A stretch of DNA of 64,000 nt from Monoplex corrugatus (GCA_030674185.1 JAPXFY010000016.1:39182466-39246465); one strand, 5' to 3'. Shown: positions 33,511 to 44,838, counted from the stretch's first letter. The notes: generated from the letters alone by a model not told the origin. Numbers and translations are program-made.

Positions 33511-35230
33511 CCCCCCCCCTCCCCCAGCCCTCCCGTCGCAATCAGGCGCCCCAAATCCCCCCTCCTCACAAAATGGCCCACAAATGTTGCCCGTCTTTTC
33601 CCAATCCTCCCTATGAGTGATCCACTTGTGTCTGCCTCCATCAAGACTGTCTCGTTTGCTCCCTTTGCTGTCCATGGAACTCCCAATACTCCCCCCAGAA
33701 ACCACAGCTCGGCTGCCTCAATCCTGCTCCGGCCCCGCCTGCCGACTGTCCACGCCCCACATCCGCACAACAGCATTGGCCCCATAAAACATTCAAGGAC
33801 TCTCTTCCCGATGTCAATCGACAGGCATTTGCCGGCAAGAATGCCCGCCATCCTCCCGAATGCTGTCCCGGTCTGGCCGATTCCGCCGGCCATCTCCGAT
33901 GTGCATCTGCCGTCTGATGAAACGACCGTTCCCAGGCGTTTGAACCTATCAACCTGCGTCAAGGCTGTTCATCCGCTGCTACCCTGCATGAGGGGATTCC
34001 ACGTTTTCTACTGATCACCATGACCTCAGCCTTCCTGCTGTCCAGCTCCAACCCCTTACCCCCGCCCTCCATCTCTAGCATATCCACAAAGCTCTGGGGG
34101 TCCCTTTCACCTTCCGCAACTAGCACGGTGTCATCTGCGCATCGAATGTTGTCTATCACTCTCCCTCCAACCCCCAATCCAGTGTCCTCCTCCAGGTTTC
34201 CCATGATATTTTCGCTGCAAAGTGAAAACAGATCTGGTGACAAAACACAACCCTGTCTGACTCCTCTTTTGATGCCTTGGAAAGAGCTTATATTGTTTTC
34301 TATTCTCATTGCAGCTGTCTACCCTCAGTACACATTCCTGATTATTCGCAGATCTTTTCCATCAACACTGAGTCTCTCCAGTTGGTTGATCAATTCTTCA
34401 TGTCGTACCCGATCGAAAGCCCTGGTATAGTGAACAAAGCACAAATACAAATCCTTATTCATCTCAATCGACCTCTCTATGATAGTTCCCAGGATGCATA
34501 TGGCATCAACAGTTCCCTTCCCTTCCACAAATCCACACTGTTCTTCTGCCATCTCCCCTCCGACTCCATTCCTTGTCCTCTTCATGACCATTCCCAACAG
34601 GATTTTTGCCACATGACTCATCAAACCGATTGCGCGATGGAGCTCGCACTCCATAGCCCCTGTCTTCTTTGGAAGTGCAATGAAAACCGATTCCGACATA
34701 CCCCTGGGGATTTTTCCAGTGTCGCAAATTTCACCTAGGAGGACTGTCATTTTCTCCACGCCAAACTCCCCCAGGGCCTCAATCATCCCTGCAGCAATTC
34801 TGCCTGGCCCTGCCCCCCCCCCCCCCAGCCTCACCCTTCACCATGGGTTGTCCCCCAAAGCTCCTCCCCCCCCCCCCACAATGCGCTCCTCGTTTCTGTC
34901 ATTCTCAAAAAGGCCCCCAGTGCACTCTCCCCACCTGTCCAGTATTCTGTCGCTCTCCATGACAAGCGCGCCATCTTTCGATTTCAAGCAACCAGCTGAT
35001 GTGCATGTATTTTTCAAGTGGACAATTTCCCCAGTTCGCCTGTACACACCCCGAGAATCCATTTTGTGTCGGCCCTCCATCTCCCTGCACCCTGTGTTCA
35101 GCCAAGCTTCCTTAACTTCATTGCACCCATACCCGATCTCTTTGTTTATCTTCCTGTATATCTCCTCGTTTCTCTTTACCCTCCCCCTTTCCTCCATCAA
35201 GCCCAGAATTTCATTAGTCAACATATAAAC
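33511..35230 (-). mobile_element. RTE LINE copy with dense A-to-G change on its sense strand
   Basis: The minus strand aligns with the RTE at about 4000-5760: ILGLMEERGRVKRNEEIY, IALPKKTGAM, FVEGKGTVDAI, RGVRQGCVLSPDLF, IRCADDTVLVAEGE, LECFMGPMLLCGCGAWT. The substitutions are dominated by A to G in the sense strand, so Lys becomes Arg or Gly, Asn becomes Asp or Gly, Tyr becomes Cys and Thr becomes Ala; the catalytic YADD reads CADD at about 34130-34141. Runs of G (C on the plus strand, 34814-34826 and 34867-34878) stand where the other copy has A-rich codons. Frame breaks near 33960, 34315 and 34836. It is 5'-truncated at about 35230. Confidence 0.88.
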
Positions 35231-35770
35231 ATACATACCAAGATTAAATAGAATGGTCTCTTTGCGAGTGTGCATGCGCATATTAATATTTATTGATGGG
35301 AATCACATTCATGCTTAGGTGGTATCAATTTCAATATGTATGCTATGTAATTTAGGACAAGAAAGTAAAAACACAGTTCCTGTTTTGGCACTTTCCACAA
35401 TCGACACATGACTTAAGTTTTCCATCTCTAAAACGATGACTAACCAATAGAGGACGAACAATAGATGAGGAAGTCAGACTTTAGGAAAGAAAACCTACAT
35501 GACGGAAGAAGAAACCAGAATAGAGTAAGATGGATTTAAAATATATTAGAGTGGAAAAGCATGGAAGGTTTTCTTATACGATCAACAGCAAAATGGCCTG
35601 TACATAAGACGGAGGGAGGGGGTAATAACCGTTTCTATTTGTAGCACTGAGAAACGATACTTTGTAAATATAAACATACAAATATGTCCATGCGCATTAC
35701 GAAACATATCCATCCATATTACGAAAAACATCCATTAACATTATGAAACATATCCATTTGTTTGGAGTCA
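35231..35770. other. No recognisable feature
   Basis: AT-rich unique-looking sequence. I see no frame of note, no RNA gene and no obvious repeat apart from the short motif acatatccat, which recurs at 35700-35760. Confidence 0.5.
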
Positions 35771-36240
35771 GGAGGCAGGAGTCTGTTCGAGAGGAATTCA
35801 TCACAATCAGACAATTCCATATGCGCTCCATCTATATCTGCCTACACCTTCAGGCAGACTCCTTAAGCCTACGCAAAGCCCTCAGTGCCAGCAAGGTCTT
35901 GAAATGAGGAGGAGAACGGGATCAATGTAACACTGACACCACCAGAATGACTGGAACATTAGGATGGACAGCAAACAAGCCAAATATCAACCCTTTGACT
36001 CCCGCACCCTATCCACCAAATGCAAAAACTTAACCCTTTGACAGCCTCACCCTATCCAGAGAAGCTGGTGGATAGGGTGAAGGAGTCAAATGGTCAAGTT
36101 TTCACTTTGCTAGCATGGTTGACAATGCAGAATGCTGGTGGGCAGGCTGTGGGAGTCAAAGGGTTTAGTCCACAGGATGGGATGGAACTCGAGCCATGAG
36201 ATTTAATAATCTATAGCTCTATTATAACAGCCAGCCAGCC
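35770..36240 (-). mobile_element. SINE family A copy, interrupted by a MITE
   Basis: ttcgagaggaattcatcaca, gccagcaaggtcttgaaatg and the box B-like ggaactcgagccatgag match the right arm of 18.5-18.8 kb. The copy is split at about 35988/36168 by the palindromic MITE, dating the MITE insertion after the SINE. Confidence 0.75.
35990..36168. mobile_element. Palindromic TTAA-type MITE inside a SINE
   Basis: It runs from aaccctttgactcccgcac to gtgggagtcaaagggttta, with inner arms ttaaccctttgacagcctc and gaaggagtcaaatggtcaa. The flanking SINE halves are continuous when it is removed, which fixes both borders to within a few bases. Confidence 0.8.
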
Positions 36241-36339
36241 TGCGCCGCCAGTTTGCTGCAGCACAACAGAATCATCCATGTATTTGTATACGTATCATGC
36301 ATCTATCAAGATGCACGGTACCACAAGGCACAATTCATT

Positions 36340-36435
36340 TATAATCCATCCATCCACTCATCCATCTATACAAATCCATTCACCCACCCATCCATCTGCA
36401 CAAATCCATCCACCCACCCATCCGTCTGCACAAAT
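36340..36435. repeat. (CATC)n-related repeat
   Basis: Three imperfect copies of a unit with cacccacccatccatctgc and acaaatccatc. Confidence 0.75.
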
Positions 36436-36739
36436 CATCAGTGTTATAGAATTCCGTTACCTTAACTTTCGAATCGGCACAAAGCACGTTCAATCCGTCA
36501 CTTCAAAGTCACAGCACGAAAAACTTCAAGCAGTAATCCTGACCAACACTGTTTTCATCCACAAATGCAGCAATGGCATCAGCGTTATGTGATAGTTTGG
36601 TGACGTCAGCAGAACTGTCATTGTCGTCACGTGCGGGATACATGATACAGACACAACAGTTCTGCTGAAGTCGGGATATAAATATATCTACACGTTGTTA
36701 ACCCTTACGCTCCTTAACCCTGTCGCCCACACCCGTCAT

Positions 36740-37276
36740 CGGTTTGTTTAAAGCCCAGCCGATTGCGTAGAGCCATATCAGGGCTATAACCGTTTCAAAA
36801 CATTCACAATACTTCAACAGGGGTGAAAAATAAACGTAAAGAAAACCAAGTACACATATCAATGCATTTGCGCACATTATCTGAGTAGATGCCCCTGGCG
36901 TTGATTACTCCGTCCAATTTATCACAGGGGATTTGAAAAACATATATGAATGCAAATATAAACACAACTAAGGACACTAAAACATATATAAGAACGGACC
37001 TAAATTACCTATAATTGCATATCACATTTCCCTAGAGCCAATAGTGCACTTCATACGTGTACCCAATTATCACTCCTAAGAGAAAGTTCGTATAACTTTA
37101 TCGAACACATACAAGTGAATGGACCAGCGAGGCAGAAAATAAAAAGAAGAAATGACAGAAAACAAAGGAACAAGGCAGAAACAAAGAAAGCGACAGAAAA
37201 GAGGAAATTTCTAGCACAGAATTTCCAGTAGGTGGGGATACTATTTATACTGAAAGAGTCCCCGGCATCCCCACGG
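36740..37276 (-). mobile_element. Interspersed retroelement, repeat family B
   Basis: gtttaaagcccagccgattg, atgcccctggcgttgattac, gaaatttctagcacagaatt and ggcatccccacggggg are shared with 43563-44187 and 46317-46862, all in the same orientation. The minus-strand 3' side carries the aaac tail. No coding frame is seen. Confidence 0.75.
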
Positions 37277-37289
37277 GGGAAGGGGGAGG

Positions 37290-37445
37290 CGCCCTCACCC
37301 TCTTGTCCCTTCCATTTTCAGACCTTACCAGCGGCACGGGGTTTTGCACAGGCTCAAAGTGTCTGCCAGATGATAACGTGGCACACTGGCTGGAGCGCGT
37401 ATGGAACTGACCGAATGCGACAACACCCTCTTGAATAAACTCTAA
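37290..37445. mobile_element. SINE family A, partial
   Basis: cagaccttaccagcggcac, ctcaaagtgtctgccagat and aacaccctcttgaataaact match the family A body. Truncated on both sides. Confidence 0.65.
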
Positions 37446-37479
37446 ACTCCACTAACTCTAAACTTTTACATCTGTCAGA

Positions 37480-37745
37480 CAGGACAAAGGAGTGAGTGAA
37501 AGGGTTGTAGAAGCTGGTAGATAGAGTGAGGGAGTGAAAGGAGAGATGTTAAAGAGTTACAGGGTTGATGTGGAGAAGCTGGTGAATACGGTTAGGCAGA
37601 AAAAAGGGTTAAAGTTGCTGAAGAAGCTGATGAAGCTGGTAGATAGGGTAAGGGAGTGAAAGGAGAGAGGGTTAAAGAGTTGAAGAGTTGATATGGAGAA
37701 ACTGGTGGATACGGTTAGGCAGAAAAAGAGTTAAAGTTTCAGAAT
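37480..37745. mobile_element. Degenerate MITE-related repeats
   Basis: ggtagatagagtgagggagt, gaaaggagagatgttaaagag and ggtgaatacggttaggcaga occur twice in tandem (37500-37610, 37640-37735). They resemble one arm of the palindromic MITE. Confidence 0.55.
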
Positions 37746-37839
37746 GCTGTTAACCTAGCGGTAAGAACATATCTGACGAGAAATGTCAATATACAAATAA
37801 AACACACGAAGTAAGAAAGGAGAAAGTAGAGAAGGGAGG

Positions 37840-37912
37840 TGTGTGTGTGTGGGGGGGGGGGGGGGTGGTAGGTGGGGGTGGGGGTGGAGGAGAGGAAATA
37901 AAAAAAAGGAAG
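37840..37912. repeat. G-rich low-complexity tract
   Basis: gtgtgtgtgtgggggggggg followed by a second G-rich run (gggtggtaggtgggggtgggggtgg). The spaced G runs could form a quadruplex. Confidence 0.8.
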
Positions 37913-37960
37913 GAAGGGAGGACAGGAAACACAAATTTGAAAACTCATCATTACACCGAG

Positions 37961-40833
37961 ATAGTAGCATTAAGTCCCAATGGACCTGTCTTACAGCAGG
38001 TCCTTGCTATACATTACTCAAGGATACATGTAATAGCATTAAGTCCCAATGGACCTGTCTTACAGCAGATCCTTGCTATACATTACTCAAGGATACATGT
38101 AATAGCATTTAGTCCCAATGGACCTGTCTTACAGCTGGTCCTTGCTATACATTACTCAAGGATAATAGCATTTAGTACCAATGGACCTGTCTTACAGATA
38201 ATCCGTGCCATACATTACTCAAGGATAATAGCAATAGGTCTTACTGGGCCTGTCTTACAGCTGGTCCTTGCTCTGCATTACTCGAGGATAGTAGCATTAG
38301 GTCCCATTGGACCTGTCTTACAGCCAATCCTTACCATACATTACTCAGGGAAGGATCGTAACATTAGGTCTTACTAGGCCTGTCTTACAGCCAATCCTTG
38401 CTATACATTACTCAAGGAAGGATTGTAACATTAGGTCTTACTAGGCCTGTCTTACAGCCAATCCTTGCTATACATTACTCAAGGAAGGATTGTAACATTA
38501 GGTCTTACTAGGCCTGTCTTACAGCCAATCCTTGCTATACATTACTCAAGGAAGGATAGTAGCATTAGGTCTTACTAGGCCTGTCTTACAGCCAATCCTT
38601 GCTATACATTACTCAAGGAAGGATAGTAACATTAGGTCTTACTAGGCCTGTCTTACAGCCAATCCTTGCTATACATTACTCAAGGAAGGATTGTAACATT
38701 AGGTCTTTCTAGGCCTGTCTTACAGCCAATCCTTGCTATACATTACTCAAGGAAGGATAGTAGCATTAGGTCTTACTAGGCCTGTCTTACAGCCAATCCT
38801 TGCTATACATTACTCAAGGAAGGATCGTAACATTAGGTCTTACTAGGCCTGTCTTATAGTCAATCCTTGCTATACATTACTCAAGAGAGGATTGTAACAT
38901 TAGGTCTTACTAGGCCTGTCTTACAGCCAATCCTTGCTATACATTACTCAAGAGATGATAGTAGCATTAGGTCTTACTAGGCCTGTCTTACAGCCAATCC
39001 TTGCTATACATTACTCAAGGAAGGATAGTAGCATTGGGTCTTACTAGGCCTGTCTTACAGCCAATCCTTGCTATACATTACTCAAGGAAGGATTGTAACA
39101 TTAGGTCTTACTAGGCCTGTCTTACAGCCAATCCTTGCTATACATTACTCAAGGAAGGATAGTAGCATTAGGTCTTACTAGGCCTGTCTTACAGCCAATC
39201 CTTGCTATACATTACTCAAGGAAGGATAGTAACATTAGGTCTTACTAGGCCTGTCTTACAGCCAATCCTTACTATACATTACCCAAGGAAGGATAGTAGC
39301 ATTAGGTCTTACTAGGCCTGTCTTACAGCCAATCCTTGCTATACATTACTCAAGGAAGGATTGTAACATTAGGTCTTTCTAGGCCTGTCTTACAGCCAAT
39401 CCTTGCTATACATTACTCAAGGAAGGATAGTAGCATTAGGTCTTACTAGGCCTGTCTTACAGCCAATCCTTGCTATACATTACTCAAGGAAGGATCGTAA
39501 CATTAGGTCTTACTAGGCCTGTCTTATAGTCAATCCTTGCTATACATTACTCAAGAGAGGATTGTAACATTAGGTCTTACTAGGCCTGTCTTACAGCCAA
39601 TCCTTGCTATACATTACTCAAGAGATGATAGTAGCATTAGGTCTTACTAGGCCTGTCTTACAGCCAATCCTTGCTATACATTACTCAAGGAAGGATAGTA
39701 GCATTGGGTCTTACTAGGCCTGTCTTACAGCCAATCCTTGCTATACATTACTCAAGGAAGGATAGTAACATTAGGTCTTACTAGGCCTGTCTTACAGCCA
39801 ATCCTTGCTATACATTACTCAAGGAAGGATAGTAGCATTAGGTCTTACTAGGCCTGTCTTACAGCCAATCCTTGCTATACATTACTCAAGGAAGGATAGT
39901 AACATTAGGTCTTACTAGGCCTGTCTTACAGCCAATCCTTGCTATACATTACTCAAGGAAGGATTGTAACATTAGGTCTTTCTAGGCCTGTCTTACAGCC
40001 AATCCTTGCTATACATTACTCAAGAGATGATAGTAGCATTAGGTCTTACTAGGCCTGTCTTACAGCCAATCCTTGCTATACATTACTCAAGGAAGGATAG
40101 TAGCATTAGGTCTTACTAGGCCTGTCTTACAGCCAATCCTTGCTATACATTACTCAAGGAAGGATCGTAACATTAGGTCTTACTAGGCCTGTCTTATAGT
40201 CAATCCTTGCTATACATTACTCAAGAGAGGATTGTAACATTAGGTCTTACTAGGCCTGCCTTACAGCCAATCCTTGCTATACATTACTCAAGGAAAGATT
40301 GTAACATTAGGTCTTACTAGGCCTGTCTTACAGCCAATCCTTGCTATACATTACTCAAGAGATGATAGTAGCATTAGGTCTTACTAGGCCTGTCTTACAG
40401 CCAATCCTTGCTATACATTACTCAAGGAAGGATAGTAGCATTAGGTCTTACTAGGCCTGTCTTACAGCGAATCCTTGCTATACATTACTCAAGGAAGGAT
40501 CGTAACATTAGGTCTTACTAGGCCTGTCTTATAGTCAATCCTTGCTATACATTACTCAAGAGAGGATTGTAACATTAGGTCTTACTAGGCCTGTCTTACA
40601 GCCAATCCTTGCTATACATTACTCAAGAGATGATAGTAGCATTAGGTCTTACTAGGCCTGTCTTACAGCCAATCCTTGCTATACATTACTCAAGGAAGGA
40701 TTGTAACATTAGGTCTTACTAGGCCTGTCTTACAGCCAATCCTTGCTATACATTACTCAAGGAAGGATCGTAACATTAGGTCTTAATAGGCCTGTCTTAC
40801 AGCCAATCCTTGCTATACATTACTCAAGGAAGG
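37961..40833. repeat. 67-bp satellite, main array
   Basis: Unit of 67 bases with cattaggtcttactaggcc, tgtcttacagccaatccttg and ctatacattactcaagg, about 43 copies. The first seven units (37961-38350) are diverged; the centre is uniform. A second-level pattern of variants (ttatagtcaatcc, agagatgatag) recurs every several hundred bases, indicating higher-order units. Confidence 0.97.
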
Positions 40834-41012
40834 TAGAAGGTAGAAAGAAACTCTAGGGAGAGCTAGACAACAGAAGGTCTTCAGAGAAGTAACCCCCTTT
40901 AGACAAGTGTTTCGGCCCTGAATTCCTTACACTCTCGGGGGGCCGGGCCACATCCAGGTCATGACTCCTGGATGCCCTTCTGCTGTTGTCTTATTTTTTA
41001 TTTTTAAAATTT

Positions 41013-41094
41013 TCCCACGCCGGGGATCGAACCTGGGCGATTCTGCGCTTCAGAACTGCGGTACGCGGTTTTACCAATGTGCTACCGGGGCACA
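41013..41094 (-). ncRNA. tRNA-like segment in the LINE 3' region
   Basis: On the minus strand, GCCCCGGTAGCACATTGGTA resembles the 5' half and box A of a tRNA, and GGTTCGATCCCCGGCG resembles the T arm and box B. The middle part does not give a convincing anticodon arm. It lies between the endonuclease stop and the LINE 3' end, on the same strand. It could be a built-in tRNA-like 3' structure or a SINE head; a working tRNA gene is unlikely. Confidence 0.6.
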
Positions 41095-41111
41095 CATCAT
41101 CTGTAGGGAAT

Positions 41112-42737
41112 TTAATCCTTATGAAGTTCACTTTTTCCGTTCCTCCTTGCCCAGATCCAGCTTGAGCTCCTTTCTGCTGCCTCTGCCATCGCTTTAAGGG
41201 CTCTAGTCCTCTTCTTCCCAGAAATGGCGAGTTGTTTCATGAGATCATAAGCGGAGGTGCCCACAAACCCTCTTGCCCCGACCTCTATGGCGAAGATTTT
41301 GACCCGCAGACCTGCTTTCTTCAGGGTGCTGGCAAGACCGGCGTATTTTTCGGTCTTGTAGATATGTGCTTCTTCCATTCTGCTTTCGTATGGCACAGTG
41401 AGTTCTATCAGAATCACTTGTTTCGAGGAGTCAGAGTGGAGAGCGATGTCTGGTCTCATGCCTGTCTTGCTGATGACATCTGGGTAATTTCTCCACTCTG
41501 GGAGGTCTGCTGTACACTCCCAGTCGACTGCTCCATCCAGAAGACCCTTTGGCAATGTGCTGGTTGTCATAGCACTTTCGGGCCAGACCTGTTTTCCCTC
41601 CTGCTTTGTAGAACGTTGTCATAGCAATTGGTGCGTTTGGGGTCATGGTTTTTTTCGCTAACCACATCTGTGATCACTTTCAGAACTTGGTTGTGCCTCC
41701 ATGTATACCTTCCTTGGGCTAGCGCTACTTTGCAAGAGCTTAGGACATGTTCCACTGTTTGTTTCTTCTGACAGAGCGGACATGCTGGGTCGTCTGCTTT
41801 CCCCCATTTCACTAAGTTTGCATTCGAGGGGAGCAGGTCATATACAGATCTGAGGAGGAAGCTTATCCTTAGAGGAGCCATGTGCCACATATCGTTCCAG
41901 CTGAGACTTCTTTGGAGTGCACTGTCCCATGTTGTCCATTGCCCCTGTTGACCTTGCTGGACTGCCTTCTGCACTCTTTTGACATCTTCTTCTTCCTTCA
42001 ACTCCTGTATGATCATGTCTCTTTTTTCCTTCCCTTTGGCTTTGGACCACCACTGCATTTTTGTTGCTCCCAGTCCCTGTCTGTTGGTTTGCGTGTGTCC
42101 AATTATTTCTTTGATGCTGAGGTTTCTCTTGGCATTGTTTACAGCCTCTTGGACTTTCCACTTTCTGCCAGTTCTCAGCTTTGGATGAACTGATCTCACG
42201 ATATTGTCTTCCGATTCCTCCAGCATGCTCAACAGTCTTGCTTTTCCAACTTTGTATTCCTCCACTATGGATTTGAGAGGTAGCTTCAGCATTGCTTGAC
42301 GACAGTAGAATGCAACATCAGTGAGACCAGGTGGGACACCGAGCCATTTTCTTGTGTATTTGTTGATTTTGGCTTCCATTGCTTCGACTGTGCTGGTGCA
42401 AATGTCATAGATTAGCAGTGGCCACAGCAGCTTTGGTATCAGCATGAACTGTAGACACCAGACTTTGTATTTGCCTGGCAGTCCGCAGTTATCTATTTTC
42501 TTCAGGCCTTCTTCTGCTGTTTGCTTGGTTTCACATCCCCTTTGTGTGTCTTTCAGGGAGTCATCATACCATCTTCCGAGACTTTTTACTGGCTCTTCTG
42601 TGACAGTGGGGATGGCTTGGTTGGCTACCATGAATTTGACTGAATCTGCCACTTTTCCTTTTCGCAGTGAGAGACTTCGGGATTTCTTAGGTTTGAACCT
42701 CATTCTTGAAGAGGCCACCAGCTCATCCAGCTGCTTT
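41112..42737 (-). pseudogene. RT C-terminus, CCHC finger and restriction-like endonuclease of the R2-type LINE
   Basis: From 42737 the frame gives LDELVASSRMRFKPKKS (RT palm end), YTRKWLGVPPGLTDVAFY (thumb), WNDMWHMAPLRISFLLRS, the zinc finger and GRYTWRHNQVLKVI. After a frame change near 41570 it gives the endonuclease through GFVGTSAYDLMKQL to a lysine-rich end. The RT catalytic residues are missing because of truncation. Confidence 0.85.
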
Positions 42738-42740
42738 AAG

Positions 42741-43490
42741 GATAGTAGCATTAGGTCTTATAGGCCTGTCTTACAGCCAATCCTTGCTATACATTACCCA
42801 AGGAAGGATAGTAGCATTAGGTCTTACTAGGCCCGTCTTACAGCCAATCCTTACTATACATTACCCAAGGAAGGATAGTAGCATTAGGTCTTACTAGGCC
42901 CGTCTTACAGCCAATCCTTACTATACATTACTTAAGAGAGGATTGTAATATTAGGTCTTACTAGACCTGACTTAAAGCTGGTCCTTGCCATACATTACTC
43001 AAGGATAGTAGCATTTGGTCCCATTGGACCTGTCTTACAGCTAATTCTTGCTGTACATTACTCAAAGATAGTAGCATTAGGTCTTACTGGACCTGTTTTA
43101 AAGCTGGTCCTTGCTATACATTACTCAAGTATAATAGCATTAGATCCCACCGAATCCATTTTACATCTGGTCCTTGCTATGCATTACTAGAGGATAGAAG
43201 CAATTAGGTCCCACTGGACCTGTTTTACAGCTAATCCTTACCATACATTACTCAAGGAAGGGTAGCACCAGTAGGTCTTACTGGACCTGTCTTAAAGCTG
43301 GTCCTTGCTATACATTACTCAAGGATAGTAGCATTAAGTCTCATTGGACCTGTCTTACAGCTGGTCCTTGCTAAACATTACTCAAGGATAATAGCATTTT
43401 GTCCCATTGGACCTGTCTTACAGCAGGTCCTTGCTATACATTACTCAAGGATAACAGCAATAGGTCCTACTGGACCTGTCTTACAGCTGG
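42741..43490. repeat. 67-bp satellite, distal array
   Basis: About eleven diverged units continue the array after the LINE (ggtcttactaggcccgtctt, catacattactcaagg). Confidence 0.93.
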
Positions 43491-44405
43491 TTGGTTCTTT
43501 TGGCAGAGCCCTGGAATCAAGATCTGTTGTTTTCAGTTCAATCTCAGCCCACAACATTAAAAGCGTTGTTATTGTTATTGTTGTTTAAAGCCCAGCCGAC
43601 TGCGGAGAGCCATATCAGGGCTATAACCGTTTCAAAATATACAAACTTGAATAGGAAAAAAAGTTAAACATCACATCAATATATTCGGGCACAAAAGCTA
43701 AGGAGATGCCCCTGGCGTTGATCACTCCGTCCAGTTTATTGCACAGGGGATTTAAAAACCATACCTGAATACAAATTTAAGCATACGAAAGACAAAGACT
43801 CCGTCCAGTTTATTGTATAGGGGATTTAAAAACACTTGAATACAAATTTATGCATACCAAAGACACCACAAAACATACAAAAGCGGGCATAAATTACCTC
43901 AAACTGCTTCCGCATATCTCACCTCTCTAGAACCAAAATTGCATTTAATACATGTAGGCTACTCAATTATCAATCCTGAGAGAAAGTAGGCCTACATAAA
44001 ACTTTATTGAACACATACAGGTGAATGGACCAGCAAGGCAGAAAATGATAGGAAGAAATGACAGAAAGCAAAAGAACAAGGCAGAAACGAAGAGAGAGAC
44101 AGAAAAAGAGGAAATTTCTAGCACAGAATTTCCAGAAGGTGGGGATACCATTTACACTGAAAGAGCCCCCGGCATCCCCACGGGGTAACATTAAAAACTG
44201 GCTTGTTCATTGCCCATCTTAAAGTTTTCATCATTCTAGTGGTGCCAGCTTATTGTTTCGTAGATCCTGTCTCCTCACTCCCCTCCCCATTTCAAGACCT
44301 TGCCTGTGCTTAGGGTTCCATGCTCATAGCTGCCACATAATTGCCGGCAGATTTGGGTGGAGTGTATGTAGGATTGTCCGACTGCAATGAATCCCTCTTG
44401 AACAA
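43483..44405 (+). mobile_element. SINE family A, split by repeat B
   Basis: The tRNA-like head (gttggttcttttggcagagc, box B-like cagttcaatctcagccc) lies at 43483-43562 and the body resumes at 44188 (acattaaaaactggcttgtt to gcaatgaatccctcttgaac). Removing 43563-44187 plus one copy of the duplicated target restores a contiguous SINE. Confidence 0.8.
43563..44187 (-). mobile_element. Repeat family B with 10-base target duplication
   Basis: The flanks aacattaaaa at 43553-43562 and 44188-44197 are direct repeats of the SINE target. On the minus strand the element starts ACCCCGTGGGGATGCCGG and ends gggctttaaacaacaataac plus a (CAATAA)n-like tail. A variable-length target duplication and a simple 3' tail indicate a SINE or a truncated LINE end. 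No frame encodes a known domain. Confidence 0.8.
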
Positions 44406-44434
44406 GTTCAAATTCTTGCGCAAATAAGCATACG

Positions 44435-44666
44435 AACGTATGAGAGAGAGAGAGAGAGAGAGATACAGAGACAGAGAGAGACAGTGAGAGAGACAGAGAC
44501 AGACAGAGACAGAGACAGAGACAGACAAAGAGAGAGAAAGAGAGACAGGGAAGGAGAGACAGACAGAGAGAGACAGACAGCGAGAGAGACAGACCGAGGG
44601 GAGAGAGAGGGGGGAGAGAGACAGACAGACAGACAGAGGGGGGGGGGGAGAGATAGAGAGACAGAC

Positions 44667-44709
<43 letters not shown>

Positions 44710-44760
44710 GAGACAAAGACAGAGAAACAGAAACAGCAGGCCCTAGGCAGACAGACGGAC
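44435..44760. repeat. (AG)n and GACA-rich low-complexity tract
   Basis: Purine-rich gagaga/gacaga repeats of about 300 bases, with Arg/Glu- or Ser/Leu-repeat frames only. Confidence 0.95.
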
Positions 44761-44838
44761 AACAGATGGATAGACTGACAGAGTGATGCATCATCTATGC
44801 ATCATGCCTGTATTAAAGCCACACCCAGCTTGACATTT

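Larger units (their letters stand above)
40834..42737 (-). mobile_element. R2-superfamily LINE with restriction-like endonuclease, 5'-truncated, in the 67-bp satellite
   Basis: The minus strand encodes the end of an RT, a CCHC zinc finger (CPLCQKKQTVEHVLSSC) and a restriction-like endonuclease with MRPDIAL and VILIELTVPYE, the PD...E catalytic pattern. This domain order is that of R2/NeSL-type LINEs, whose endonuclease lies C-terminal to RT. A frame break lies near 41570. The satellite halves are flanked by aagg on both sides (40830-40833, 42738-42741), a possible 4-base target duplication. Confidence 0.87.

Noticed and set aside
41013..41094. Functional tRNA gene
   Set aside because: Box A and box B are good, but the anticodon arm does not pair and the segment sits within a LINE 3' region.
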